Of a stretch of DNA of 12,088 nt, positions 1 to 6,524 are shown in pieces; within the stretch, counting starts at the first letter, position 1; every line of letters starts with the position of its first letter. The stretch comes from Candidatus Jorgensenbacteria bacterium CG23_combo_of_CG06-09_8_20_14_all_54_14. GTDB taxonomy: Bacteria > Patescibacteriota > Minisyncoccia > UBA6257 > GWB1-50-10. Under the pieces are notes generated by a model, which saw only the letters and a list, made by a program, of their open reading frames with translations, did not search any database and was not told where the DNA came from. Both the position numbers and the translations under genes were made by a program. Location: positions 1-12,088 of the forward strand of contig PCRZ01000015.1 of NCBI GenBank assembly GCA_002772205.1. Reading direction: 5' to 3'.

Positions 1-63
1 TCCGACTTTGGTCGGAGCGGTGCGCGGGTAAATCTTTCTGTTGGTAGGCGGAAATTTCGCTCG
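1..63. other. Window-edge segment with small hairpin
   Basis: This stretch lies downstream of the release factor gene. Positions 1-16 form a hairpin with 6-bp arms TCCGAC and GTCGGA around TTTG. There is no T-run after it on the minus strand within the window, so I do not call it a terminator. All three minus-strand frames stay open to the edge, so the beginning of a following gene may be cut off here, but no start codon is visible. Confidence 0.3.
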
Positions 64-807
64 TTACGCGCGCTTCACCTCTTGAAATGCCGCAATAATT
101 TTATCCATATTCCCCTGTAAAATATTTTCTATATTGCTCCATTTCTTCCCAATCCGATGGTCGGTAATGCGATCGTCAGGAAAATTATACGTCCGTATCT
201 TCTCCGCCCGCTCTCCGCTCCCGATCTGGGATTTCCGAAGCTCCGAGACTGACCCCACTGATTGTTCCCGCTTGGCTTCGTAGAGCTTCGCGCGGAGAAC
301 TTCCATCGCCTTCTCACGGTTTGCGTGTTGCGAGCGCTCCTCGCGCGAACCCACCACCATGCCAGTCGGCTTGTGGGTGATGCGTACCGCGGTCTCCACT
401 TTGTTCACATTCTGCCCGCCGGGACCGCCCGCGCGTGAGAACGTCACCTCCAAGTCGCTCTCCTTTACCTCCACCGCTTTTGCTTCCACCGCAGGCAACA
501 CCGCGACCGACGCGGTAGAGGTGTGTATCCTCCCCTGCCGCTCCGTAACCGGTACCCTCTGCACGCGGTGCACGCCCGATTCCTGTTTTAAAGCGTCGTA
601 CACTCCCATGCCAGACACCTCGGCAATAAGCGTTTTATATCCTTTCGCGCCTGATTCACTCGCGTCCAAAATAGAAAACGACCAACCGCGCTTCGCCGCG
701 TATTTCTGGTACATCCGCGCGAGGTCGCCCGCGAAAAGCGATGCCTCATCGCCCCCCGCCCCGGCCCTTATCTCAAGGATTACTTTATTAACCTTGCTTA
801 CATCCAT
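64..807 (-). CDS. prfA: Peptide chain release factor, RF1 type, lacking domain 1
   Basis: This is a class I translation release factor that frees finished protein from the ribosome at stop codons. The PCRF core starts at once (residues 10-25, [16 protein letters not shown]). The RF1 decoding tripeptide PVT is at 86-88 within [14 protein letters not shown], so UAA/UAG recognition is expected. The catalytic GGQ is at 130-132, in the form [15 protein letters not shown], and the C-terminal signature [14 protein letters not shown] is near 206-219. At 247 residues it is about 100 shorter than typical RF1 (roughly 360), and the whole N-terminal helical domain is missing. The start is fixed by an in-frame TAA two codons upstream, so no longer frame exists. 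A domain-1-less form may be normal in this lineage (from memory, not checked). PrfH-type factors also lack domain 1, but the PVT motif and C-terminal tail favour RF1. Confidence 0.85.
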   Translation of the reverse strand: MDVSKVNKVILEIRAGAGGDEASLFAGDLARMYQKYAAKRGWSFSILDASESGAKGYKTLIAEVSGMGVYDALKQESGVHRVQRVPVTERQGRIHTSTASVAVLPAVEAKAVEVKESDLEVTFSRAGGPGGQNVNKVETAVRITHKPTGMVVGSREERSQHANREKAMEVLRAKLYEAKREQSVGSVSELRKSQIGSGERAEKIRTYNFPDDRITDHRIGKKWSNIENILQGNMDKIIAAFQEVKRA

Positions 808-810
808 AGG

Positions 811-930
811 TTAAAAATTATATGTCAAAGGGATGGGGCGAGGCTCGCCATAGCTTTCGCGGAGGCGGCCCGTCCCCGCGCGGACTTCCAGAATTATTTT
901 ATTGATTGAACCCAATTCCATATACACCAT
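811..930 (-). pseudogene. In-frame leader ORF echoing the release-factor start
   Basis: A 39-codon ORF starts with ATG at 930, ends in TAA at 813-811, and is in the same frame as the release factor, which begins after one further codon. Residues 8-21 read SINKIILEVRAGTG, close to residues 5-18 of the downstream protein ([14 protein letters not shown]). The codons differ at many third positions, so this is not a recent tandem copy. After that point the similarity stops. It could be the remnant of an older or replaced release-factor gene, or a leader peptide ending in a stop codon that RF1 itself reads. No Shine-Dalgarno site is evident. Confidence 0.5.
817..822 (-). promoter_or_regulatory. Possible -10 box for prfA, leaderless transcript
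   Basis: On the minus strand a perfect TATAAT lies 10 bases before the release-factor ATG, so transcription would begin almost at the start codon. A TTGACA-like word directly abuts it with no spacer, and no good -35 is seen at normal distance. The match may be chance in a TA-rich stretch. Confidence 0.3.
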
Positions 931-965
931 TAAAACCTACCGCGCCGCATAAATCAAACCGTGCG

Positions 966-991
966 GTGAAATTCAACATGTAGTGAAATTC
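966..991. repeat. Short direct repeat GTGAAATTC x2
   Basis: GTGAAATTC occurs at 966-974 and 983-991, spaced 17 bp apart. It lies in the gene-free stretch 931-1150, which otherwise holds only the 36-bp palindrome and a weak terminator. No function can be assigned. Confidence 0.35.
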
Positions 992-1058
992 GACTGAATG
1001 AAGAATGAAGTTTCGTCCCGCAGAAGAAAACTTAATTCTAAAAATCACTTTTTCTACC

Positions 1059-1094
1059 GCCTCAATTTATACTCATATGAGTATAAATTGAGGC
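1059..1094. repeat. Perfect 36-bp palindrome, family A, downstream copy
   Basis: The half-site GCCTCAATTTATACTCAT is followed by its exact reverse complement, centred on CATATG. It lies 56 bp past the stop codon of the Cas2/PaaX-like gene at 1151-1666. It matches the imperfect palindrome 1705-1740 upstream of that gene at 29 of 36 positions. No T-run follows on either strand, so a terminator is unlikely. A binding site for a dimeric protein or a REP-like element fits better. Confidence 0.85.
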
Positions 1095-1109
1095 ACACGG
1101 AAACGTACC

Positions 1110-1131
1110 AAAAATACATGGGGAAACATGT
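1110..1131 (-). terminator. Weak terminator candidate after the Cas2/PaaX-like gene
   Basis: Reading on the minus strand, ACATG-TTTCCC-CATGT forms a 5-bp stem followed by ATTTTT. It is about 20 bp past the stop codon. The stem is short and AT-rich, so efficiency is doubtful. Confidence 0.3.
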
Positions 1132-1150
1132 CCAAAAAAAACTCCGAATT

Positions 1151-1666
1151 CTACGCTTGAGGTAATTTGAAAATTCTTCTCAACTCTTCATCCCCTTCTA
1201 TTATTTCCACCAGCATTACCTTGCAATATCCTTCCAAATCGTACTCCACAATCAACTTCCAAAATTCCTCGCTCATGTGACTCGGACACACATACACGCT
1301 TTTCTGAAGTTGGTGGAAACCAAACCTCTTGAGAAAATATCTTAATTGTTGGCGCTTTTCATCGGAACGCACCGGCACGTCAAAGCTCACCAAGCGCCAT
1401 TTCCCGTCCCACTTCTTCGTGTGAACGGTGTTCCGCAACCGCTTGAGCAAATAAATAAATCCTTTTGGAGTAACTGAAAATTTTCCCTCTTTCCTTTGTA
1501 CAATGCCGTTTGTAATAAAGCGGCGGAGTGATTGCCTTAAATATTTATTCTTCCGATGGCGCTTTATAAATTCCTCAACTACTGCATCTGCAACGACATG
1601 GGCATCGTGAAAAAATTCCGACCACTCTCTAATATGTCTCGCTGCGTCACGTGAAGTTTTAGCCAT
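1151..1666 (-). CDS. Stand-alone winged-helix/Cas2-like (PaaX-type) protein A
   Basis: A 171-residue protein. Residues about 22-78 look like a winged-helix DNA-binding domain (helices to RRFITNGIVQRKEGKFSVT, then GFIYLLKRLR). Residues about 87-160 are Cas2-like: KWRLVSFDVP with Asp96 at the end of strand 1, where Cas2 nucleases keep their key Asp, then RYFLKRFGFHQLQKSVYVCP. This layout is that of the PaaX repressor family, whose central domain has the Cas2 ferredoxin-like fold. Automatic pipelines often label such proteins Cas2. There is no cas1, effector gene or CRISPR array in the window, so an adaptation role is unlikely. A DNA-binding regulator is inferred. The start ATG at 1666 follows an extended -10 promoter and a 36-bp palindrome, which suggests autorepression. 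GC is lower than in the neighbouring metabolic genes. It is clearly related to the second copy at 10114-10680. Confidence 0.75.
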   Translation of the reverse strand: MAKTSRDAARHIREWSEFFHDAHVVADAVVEEFIKRHRKNKYLRQSLRRFITNGIVQRKEGKFSVTPKGFIYLLKRLRNTVHTKKWDGKWRLVSFDVPVRSDEKRQQLRYFLKRFGFHQLQKSVYVCPSHMSEEFWKLIVEYDLEGYCKVMLVEIIEGDEELRRIFKLPQA

Positions 1667-1704
1667 AGATACAAGTTAATGGTAAATAAAAGTGTTTTTA
1701 CCCA

Positions 1705-1740
1705 ACCTCAAAATGTACCCATATGCGTACAAATTGAGGC
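1705..1740. promoter_or_regulatory. Imperfect 36-bp palindrome, family A, likely operator
   Basis: This is the same element as 1059-1094, with 14 of 18 base pairs intact around the CATATG centre and outer arms CCTCAA/TTGAGG. It begins about 10 bp downstream of the TATAAT box at 1750-1755 and ends 38 bp before the start codon of the Cas2/PaaX-like gene. A bound protein would cover the transcription start and early leader, a classic repression position. Confidence 0.7.
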
Positions 1741-1749
1741 CATTAAAAA

Positions 1750-1758
1750 ATTATAGCA
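1750..1758 (-). promoter_or_regulatory. Extended -10 promoter for Cas2/PaaX-like gene A
   Basis: The minus strand reads TGCTATAAT, a perfect extended -10 (TGnTATAAT). The -35 region 17 bp upstream is only T-rich (TTTTTG). The predicted transcription start is near 1743, immediately before the palindrome. Confidence 0.6.
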
Positions 1759-1800
1759 TACACGACGAGGTGCAAAAAAATGTCACACCCTTTATGCTAT
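1753..1800. repeat. 8-bp inverted repeat after the aldolase gene
   Basis: ATAGCATA at 1753-1760 pairs with TATGCTAT at 1793-1800, directly after the aldolase stop codon. On the minus strand the loop contains a run of seven T. It could act as a poor terminator, but it overlaps the next promoter's -10 box. Confidence 0.35.
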
Positions 1801-2703
1801 TTATAATTTACTGAAAAGCCGCAGCCGCCGCTCCACCACGCTCTCCATCGCCGCGAGCGCCTCGGGCATCAGTTTGTATGGCGCCACTTCCTCGGGGTGC
1901 GCTTTGAGTGAGTGTTCTAAACCGATGCGCCACGCCACGCGGAGTTCTGTAGAAATGTGGATGACCGAAATGCCCGCGTCAATCGCCTCAAAGAAGTCGG
2001 AATCCGAAATACCGGAACCGCCGTGGAGCACGAGAGGAACCCCCGCCGCCTTGCGAATTTCCCTGATGCGCGCGATGTCCAAAGGCGGATTTCCCACGCC
2101 CTTCACCATCCCGTGGATGTTCCCTACCGCGGGCGCCAAAAGGTCCACGCCGGTTTCTCTCACGAACCGCACGGCATCCTCCGGCCTCGTCAGTTCCTCG
2201 GGCCGCACTGCCGCTCCCTTGGGAACGGTTTCTAAAATCTCCGAGGAGCCGCCGATATACCCCAATTCCCCCTCCACAAGAATGGTGGGGTTTATGGATT
2301 TTACCAGTTTCACCGCCACGCGCGTCTGCGCTATGTGATCATCGAAGGAAAGTTCTCTGCCCTTACCCCGAGCCTCGCCGAGGGGGTCAAAAAGAACGGC
2401 GTGAAATCCCACGCGCGCCGCTTCTTTTACATGCTCAAGCGAATGGGTATGGTCGGCGTTTATGAAAAGGCGGAATCCGTGGGGGCTGGCATGTTCGGTG
2501 TTATAGCTCGCCACAAGATCGCGGAAGTGGTGAAGACCGAGATAGGCGCGCTCGCCCTCCGAAACCCCCACGATGACGGGCACTTGGAGCCGCATCCCCG
2601 CGTGCGCCACCGCCTTCAACTGCTCCAGATTAGCAACATTGAAATGGCCGATGGCAATTTTTTTCTTTTCTGCTTCTTGAATTGCCTGTTTTAGGGTTTT
2701 CAT
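1801..2703 (-). CDS. fba: Class II fructose-bisphosphate aldolase
   Basis: A cytosolic zinc-dependent aldolase that interconverts fructose-1,6-bisphosphate with dihydroxyacetone phosphate and glyceraldehyde-3-phosphate. The closely related tagatose-bisphosphate aldolases cannot be excluded. It has 300 residues when started at ATG 2703 (MKTLKQAIQEA), which matches the family N-terminus. An ATG 27 bases earlier would overlap the upstream gene. Visible active-site pieces: GHFNVANLEQ (19-28), NADHTH (82-87, catalytic Asp84 and zinc ligand His85), EGELGYIGG (144-152), GNIHG (194-198, His197), LHGGSG (226-231, His227), and the phosphate-binding STE (251-253). It is the last gene of the run starting at 4926, four bases after the membrane-protein stop. 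There is no clear Shine-Dalgarno site, so it probably depends on translation of the gene before it. It supplies triose phosphates to the pentose phosphate enzymes elsewhere in the window. Confidence 0.9.
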   Translation of the reverse strand: MKTLKQAIQEAEKKKIAIGHFNVANLEQLKAVAHAGMRLQVPVIVGVSEGERAYLGLHHFRDLVASYNTEHASPHGFRLFINADHTHSLEHVKEAARVGFHAVLFDPLGEARGKGRELSFDDHIAQTRVAVKLVKSINPTILVEGELGYIGGSSEILETVPKGAAVRPEELTRPEDAVRFVRETGVDLLAPAVGNIHGMVKGVGNPPLDIARIREIRKAAGVPLVLHGGSGISDSDFFEAIDAGISVIHISTELRVAWRIGLEHSLKAHPEEVAPYKLMPEALAAMESVVERRLRLFSKL

Positions 2704-2707
2704 AAAT

Positions 2708-3052
2708 TTAAAATTTAATGCCGCCGACAAACAAAATAATGAATCCGACGACTATAATTATTAAAATTGCCCAACCAACAAATTTTAAAATTTTCTTTGG
2801 TATTAACGCTATGAGAGAAGCAAGAATATAAAACAAAATAATTGCGACTACTAATTTAACCCAATTTAAACCAAGCCTGCTACAAATTAATCTGCCATCA
2901 CCCTCCATCCCAATTGTGGCAGAAAGTATAGGGGAACAAAAATAATTATAAAAGCTGAATTGCGGCTGTCCAAAACTAATAAAATTATCAATAAGCAAGA
3001 AAAAAAACGTTGTTAAAATTTTCCAAATTGTCGGTTTTAAAAATTTCTTCAT
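2708..3052 (-). CDS. Small membrane protein of unknown function
   Basis: A 114-residue hydrophobic protein that I do not recognise. Three membrane segments are likely: about 8-28 (WKILTTFFFLLIDNFISF), 64-86 (WVKLVVAIILFYILASLIALI) and 90-112 (FVGWAILIIIVVGFIILFVGG). Between the first two is a 35-residue loop with two cysteines (FCSP and LICSR) that could form a disulfide if it faces outward. The DNA is strongly AT-rich compared with the aldolase downstream. It sits 9 bp after the preceding gene's stop and 4 bp before the aldolase start, so it is cotranscribed with them. Start ATG at 3052; no Shine-Dalgarno site is visible. Confidence 0.65.
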   Translation of the reverse strand: MKKFLKPTIWKILTTFFFLLIDNFISFGQPQFSFYNYFCSPILSATIGMEGDGRLICSRLGLNWVKLVVAIILFYILASLIALIPKKILKFVGWAILIIIVVGFIILFVGGIKF

Positions 3053-3061
3053 ACGTAAAGT

Positions 3062-3322
3062 TTACAGAACTTTTAACACGTCGGCTATGGTTTGCTGTCT
3101 CACATACACTTTTGCAATTTCTTCTCTGAGGGAGAGCAGGAAACACAAGTTCACCCGCCACTTGGGGTCAAGGAGGAACATGTCAATCAAATTCAGAGCT
3201 CGTTCAAGTGAGGCGGTAAATTTCCCGAGATCGCTCTGCCACTCTCGCGCCCGCAAGAGTTCAGAAACGACATTGAGAACCTGCTGGTATTGAGAGAGTT
3301 TAAAAATGGCATCGGGTACCAT
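3062..3322 (-). CDS. Small helical protein of unknown function
   Basis: An 86-residue protein if started at ATG 3322, one base after the stop of the DUF5674 gene. A TTG at 3355 would add 11 residues but overlaps that gene. It is predicted to be almost entirely helical, with leucine-rich stretches (QVLNVVSELLRA, RALNLIDMFLLD, FLLSLREEIAKVYV), no membrane segment and no recognisable catalytic motif. The tight spacing on both sides supports a real gene in the operon. Helical assembly or partner binding is conceivable, but nothing in the sequence shows a role. Confidence 0.55.
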   Translation of the reverse strand: MVPDAIFKLSQYQQVLNVVSELLRAREWQSDLGKFTASLERALNLIDMFLLDPKWRVNLCFLLSLREEIAKVYVRQQTIADVLKVL

Positions 3323-3323
3323 G

Positions 3324-3653
3324 TTAAAAGAGTAACGTATGAATAATCTCCTCAAGACGTTTTCTCACCACTAGATCGGTGATATCCATAGAACGACTGA
3401 ACGGCGGCTTTATATTCACGAGCGAGATAAAATCGATTCGGCCATCTGTTGGGTAAAAATTAGCTCCCCACAAATCCTTCGGCTGTGACCCATCCTCTAA
3501 CAGCTTCTCATAGCAATCAATATGGAGAAAACATCCGAGTGATAGCGTTCCCCTTGCAACATCCACAACGAGTTTAACCATTGCAGACGATTCTTCTCTA
3601 ATCTTTTTCAGTACTTCTTCCGAAATTTTTTCTTTTATAAGTAAGGTGTCCAT
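3324..3653 (-). CDS. DUF5674 family protein
   Basis: A 109-residue protein whose core matches what I remember of DUF5674, a family of unknown function common in CPR genomes. Matching pieces: MVKLVVDVARGTLSLG (25-40), a short segment around HIDCYEKLLEDGS (44-56), PKDLWGANFYP (59-68), IDFISLVNIKPP (73-84), RSMDI (87-91), and a C-terminal helix RKRLEEIIHTLL. The start at ATG 3653 gives the usual family beginning (MDTLLIKEKISEE). Earlier ATGs would overlap the upstream gene's stop region. It lies 40 bp after the 410-residue hypothetical gene and 1 bp before the next start, within the same operon. Function is unknown. Confidence 0.75.
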   Translation of the reverse strand: MDTLLIKEKISEEVLKKIREESSAMVKLVVDVARGTLSLGCFLHIDCYEKLLEDGSQPKDLWGANFYPTDGRIDFISLVNIKPPFSRSMDITDLVVRKRLEEIIHTLLF

Positions 3654-3693
3654 TTCTATATTGTATAATCTTCTCATTCCCACCGTCTGAATC

Positions 3694-4926
3694 TCAAAAC
3701 GCGATTGCACCTCTATCAAAATTCTCAATCAAAAGTTTCTCCATCTCCCCCTCCCCGCCCATGTATTCCATGAATAGTTTTGTCCAGAGCGCTTCCCGCT
3801 GGTGATAGTTGAACGATTCGTTTTTCCCTTCCATGAAGGAGACGAGAGACATTGCGTTATCCTCCAGGTCAAAACTCACCACCTCTCCCCTATCACCGTC
3901 AAAAACACCGCCAACCCAATCCAAGTCGTTCCAAAGATCCAAGGCGGGAGTAAAAGTGGCACCGGTGAAATTTGCGAGGTCGCGCTCACCGCGGCTCCAG
4001 TGGAGCGATTCGGGATTCACGTGCGGCATCGCGAGGCGCGGGTCGGAGGGATCATCCTTCGCCAGATACCGCTGGATGATGAGCCACGCGCCGTCGCGCG
4101 CCGCGTCCGCCGCCGGTATGTCTCCGCGGAGGAGCGCCTTCAGACGCTCGGCAAAATCGCTCCGGTCCGCATAGCGGAGGAAGAGCTTCGCGTAGAAACG
4201 TATCTCGTGGCAGTAGTGGAGGAGAAGCGCAAAATCGCGGAGGAATTTCCCCGGAACGTGCTCACGGACGGGATTGAGAAAAATAACGCCCAGTTCCTTG
4301 AGGTGACTCACATTGTGGTGCTTGTGCGCCACAAATTGCTTTGCGGTCCCACGCCATGCGGGACCCAAAACCCGTATCTCTATCTCCCGCTCCTCAAAGT
4401 CGGACGTGGTGAGCGCCGCATACGCCTTCGCGAACGTTTCGTGCATCCACTCGTCCGATTCCATGAAGCGGAGCGCCGCGAACACTTCCGTCACATCGTG
4501 CCGCGCGAGGAGCGCCTCCACGGAACCAAGCTTTAAATATTCGAGCACATGCCCGGGCGGGCGCGTCAAGAGAATGGTGGATGCTCTCTCTCTCTTAAGG
4601 AACCATCCGCGACGCTCCGGCACGATCTTGCGCGCCAGCGTTGCCGCGCGCTCGAACTCGTCGGCTCCGGAAGCCGTCTCAAGAAATCTCATGAACTGCT
4701 CCTCGTGCGCAAGAATGGTCTTCCGGAGGATGCTCCGCACGTGCGGTGCGGAACGGAGATTTGAGTTGAGAAGGTTGAGCGTCGTTTCTATGCGCTCCTC
4801 GTTCTCCTGCGCCACCGCCCCGAGGACGCCGGCGGGCCTCCCTGCGCGCACCATCGCTGTATCCAATCGTTCCAGCACACCGGGGTCGGTTCTTAAAATC
4901 TTTCCCAACTTTTCTGTGGCGGTCAT
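3694..4926 (-). CDS. Conserved hypothetical protein, 410 residues
   Basis: I do not recognise a named family, although the style resembles large conserved hypothetical proteins of Parcubacteria. Started at ATG 4926 it begins MTATEKLGKILRTD; a TTG 12 bases earlier is less likely. The protein is soluble, mostly helical and charged, with no signal peptide or membrane segment. Conspicuous stretches are ESDEWMHETFAKAY, EREIEIRVLGPAWR, a histidine-rich AHKHHNVSHLKELGVIFLNP and LLHYCHEIRFYAKLF. His clustering (HKHHNVSH) could bind metal, but no known motif is satisfied. It is the first gene of the run ending in the aldolase. Coding GC is high, unlike the AT-rich small genes that follow. Ends in TGA. 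Confidence 0.75.
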   Translation of the reverse strand: MTATEKLGKILRTDPGVLERLDTAMVRAGRPAGVLGAVAQENEERIETTLNLLNSNLRSAPHVRSILRKTILAHEEQFMRFLETASGADEFERAATLARKIVPERRGWFLKRERASTILLTRPPGHVLEYLKLGSVEALLARHDVTEVFAALRFMESDEWMHETFAKAYAALTTSDFEEREIEIRVLGPAWRGTAKQFVAHKHHNVSHLKELGVIFLNPVREHVPGKFLRDFALLLHYCHEIRFYAKLFLRYADRSDFAERLKALLRGDIPAADAARDGAWLIIQRYLAKDDPSDPRLAMPHVNPESLHWSRGERDLANFTGATFTPALDLWNDLDWVGGVFDGDRGEVVSFDLEDNAMSLVSFMEGKNESFNYHQREALWTKLFMEYMGGEGEMEKLLIENFDRGAIAF

Positions 4927-5030
4927 AATGTAAATCAAAAATCAAAATTCAAAACTCAAAATTGAGATTAAAATTCAAAATTTTTGAATTTTACATTTTC
5001 ATTTTTCATTTTGAGATTTACATTTTGCAT
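4927..5030. other. AT-rich low-complexity spacer
   Basis: About 100 bases made almost wholly of variants of AAAATTCAAAA, TTTTGAATTTT and CATTTT words. Around 4969-4992 a near-palindrome (AAAATTCAAAA then TTTTTGAATTTT) can fold. It separates the sugar kinase from the operon starting at 4926 and must contain that operon's promoter if there is one. I cannot pick a convincing -35/-10 pair. Confidence 0.4.
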
Positions 5031-6035
5031 TTATAATGGCTCCACCCCCAAATCCACGTACCGCCAGCGCTTGCCGCCGAAATCCTTCTGCCGCAGTATC
5101 CCCGCTTCCGCCCCCACCCGCTCCACCACCGAGGCCGCGTTCGCCGCGGCGAGGCGGAGCGCGTAGTGCACGTCGTGCTTCCGCATGAGCCCAGCCACGA
5201 ACCCTGACCCGAACGCGTCCCCCGCGCCGGTGCGGTCAACAAGCTTTTTCTCCTTGAAAATGCCAGCGCTGTAGAGGTACCTGCCGTCGGAGGCAAAGGC
5301 GCCGCGCGGTCCGTCGGTCATGACGGCGATCCCCGGCACGAGGTCATCAAACTTCTTGAAAATGCCCCGCACGTTCCGGTACTCCACCCCCGTGAGGAGC
5401 GAGGCCTCCTCGCGGTTCACCACCACCACGTCGAGCAGGGCGAGGAGCGGCTTCAATCGCACGGCTCCCATCGCCGCGTAGGCGCCCGAGGGGTTCATCG
5501 CCACCTGTATCCCCCGCACCTTTGCCTGGCGTACCACCTTTTGCATGAGGTTTAAAGGGACGTTCCCGGGAGCGATGTAGAGCCACCGCGCCTGGAGCTT
5601 CCGCGGAGGGATATCCCGCTCGCGCCATCCTTCGGAGGCGCCGCGGTACACGAGCACTGTGCGCTCACCGGCACCGGTGAGGAGAATGGTGGAATATGCG
5701 GTGTGCTTCTGCGCATCCTTCACCGCGAGTACCTTCACTCGCTCGGCGCCGAGGTGCCGGATAACCGCCTCACCCGCCTCATCATCCCCCACGCGGACGA
5801 GCGCCGCGGTTTTCCATCCCTGCCGCGCGAAGGTTACCGCCACATTCGCGGCGCCGCCGCCAACGGTGAAAATCGGTTCGCCCACCTCCAACTTCGCCCC
5901 GAGCGCGAAGCATTCCGCCTCGCCTTCAATAAAACCGATTTCCTTCAAATGCTCGGGGTCCTTGAGCACTTTGATAGCCGCCCCGGTCAAAAACACGTCC
6001 CGGGTCGCCGTCCCGATGGTGATGATATCAAACAT
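5031..6035 (-). CDS. PfkB-family carbohydrate kinase
   Basis: A ribokinase-fold sugar or nucleoside kinase that transfers phosphate from ATP to a hydroxymethyl group. It has 334 residues when started at ATG 6035 (MFDIITIGTATRDVF), which aligns with the family N-terminus. An upstream frame extension to 6104 adds 23 unrelated residues. Signature 1 region: VGGGAANVAVTFARQG (58-73) and RVGDDEAGE (81-89). Signature 2: DRTGAGDAFGSGFVAG (267-282), with Asp273 as catalytic base and GAGD as the anion hole. NREEASLLTG (207-216) and VMTDGPRGA (238-246) are the usual late strands. The substrate cannot be decided; ribose, fructose-6-phosphate and nucleosides are all possible. It stands alone, with two 24-bp palindromes upstream at 6146-6169 and 6228-6251 that may control it. 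Confidence 0.85.
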   Translation of the reverse strand: MFDIITIGTATRDVFLTGAAIKVLKDPEHLKEIGFIEGEAECFALGAKLEVGEPIFTVGGGAANVAVTFARQGWKTAALVRVGDDEAGEAVIRHLGAERVKVLAVKDAQKHTAYSTILLTGAGERTVLVYRGASEGWRERDIPPRKLQARWLYIAPGNVPLNLMQKVVRQAKVRGIQVAMNPSGAYAAMGAVRLKPLLALLDVVVVNREEASLLTGVEYRNVRGIFKKFDDLVPGIAVMTDGPRGAFASDGRYLYSAGIFKEKKLVDRTGAGDAFGSGFVAGLMRKHDVHYALRLAAANAASVVERVGAEAGILRQKDFGGKRWRYVDLGVEPL

Positions 6036-6145
6036 GCCAATCTCGTTGAAATTTGAACATGGGTAAATGTTACCACAAAATCGGGTGCCCCGCACCAATT
6101 TCATCGGCCGCGGAAACTTCGGAATTGTTATTCTTATTCGTCGAG

Positions 6146-6169
6146 GGCGCTATACCATAGTATAGTGTC
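6146..6169. promoter_or_regulatory. Imperfect 24-bp palindrome upstream of the sugar kinase
   Basis: It differs from the perfect palindrome at 6228-6251 in 3 of 24 positions. On the minus strand it covers a TATACT word (6159-6164) that could be the kinase's -10 box, although no good -35 is present. The two copies start 82 bp apart, close to eight helical turns, suiting cooperative binding or looping. Confidence 0.55.
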
Positions 6170-6227
6170 GTTTCTTTTGCGCGCCGAAAAAAATAATGAG
6201 GGGCGCGAGGTATAATCATCTACTCCG

Positions 6228-6251
6228 GGCGCTATACCATGGTATAGCGCC
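6228..6251. promoter_or_regulatory. Perfect 24-bp palindrome centred on CCATGG
   Basis: GGCGCTATACCA is followed by its exact reverse complement. It starts 11 bp after a plus-strand TATAAT (6211-6216) that has no -35 partner. The core ACCATGGTATA is shared with the operator at 10018-10055. Confidence 0.75.
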
Positions 6252-6256
6252 TCCTA

Positions 6257-6271
6257 TGGCGGCAACCGCCA
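6257..6271. repeat. Hairpin TGGCGG-CAA-CCGCCA
   Basis: A perfect 6-bp GC-rich stem with a 3-base loop, five bases after the perfect 24-bp palindrome. No T-run follows on either strand. Confidence 0.5.
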
Positions 6272-6319
6272 GGTTATTGCGTCGCATTATAAATCGCGGA
6301 AATCTCGGCGGCGGAGACA

Positions 6320-6346
6320 CCGTTAGATAGCTCGCGTATCTAACGG
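6320..6346. repeat. 10-bp inverted repeat, 7-base loop
   Basis: CCGTTAGATA pairs perfectly with TATCTAACGG around GCTCGCG. It is part of the gene-free palindrome cluster 6146-6628. No T-run follows. Confidence 0.6.
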
Positions 6347-6366
6347 GGCATGGGGCGCGGATTTGG

Positions 6367-6391
6367 ATTATGGACTTGCAACGTCCATAAT
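6367..6391. repeat. 9-bp inverted repeat, 7-base loop
   Basis: ATTATGGAC pairs with GTCCATAAT around TTGCAAC. On the plus strand the right arm runs into TTTT, but the stem is AT-rich and nothing is transcribed toward it in a known gene. Confidence 0.55.
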
Positions 6392-6403
6392 TTTAGATAT
6401 GAT

Positions 6404-6457
6404 GTTACGCTGCAGCATAACACTATGACGCGTCATAGCGCTATGCTATAGCATAGC
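6404..6457. repeat. Three adjacent palindromes of different sequence
   Basis: 6404-6421 is an 18-bp palindrome around CTGCAG with one mismatched pair (arms GTTA/TAAC). 6423-6438 is a perfect 16-bp palindrome, CTATGACG and its complement. 6440-6457 is a perfect 18-bp palindrome, GCTATGCTA and its complement. The block is flanked by CATAACACTAT (6416-6426) and CATAACGCTAT (from 6461). Confidence 0.65.
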
Positions 6458-6524
6458 AGGCATAACGCTATTAGAAAATTATTGAGGTTCAACCTAAGTA
6501 GTACAACTCTTTCTTAAATCTAAT

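Noticed and set aside
3802..4536. 244-codon plus-strand open frame
   Set aside because: It is antisense to the 410-residue conserved hypothetical gene; high GC makes long mirror frames common. No start signals.
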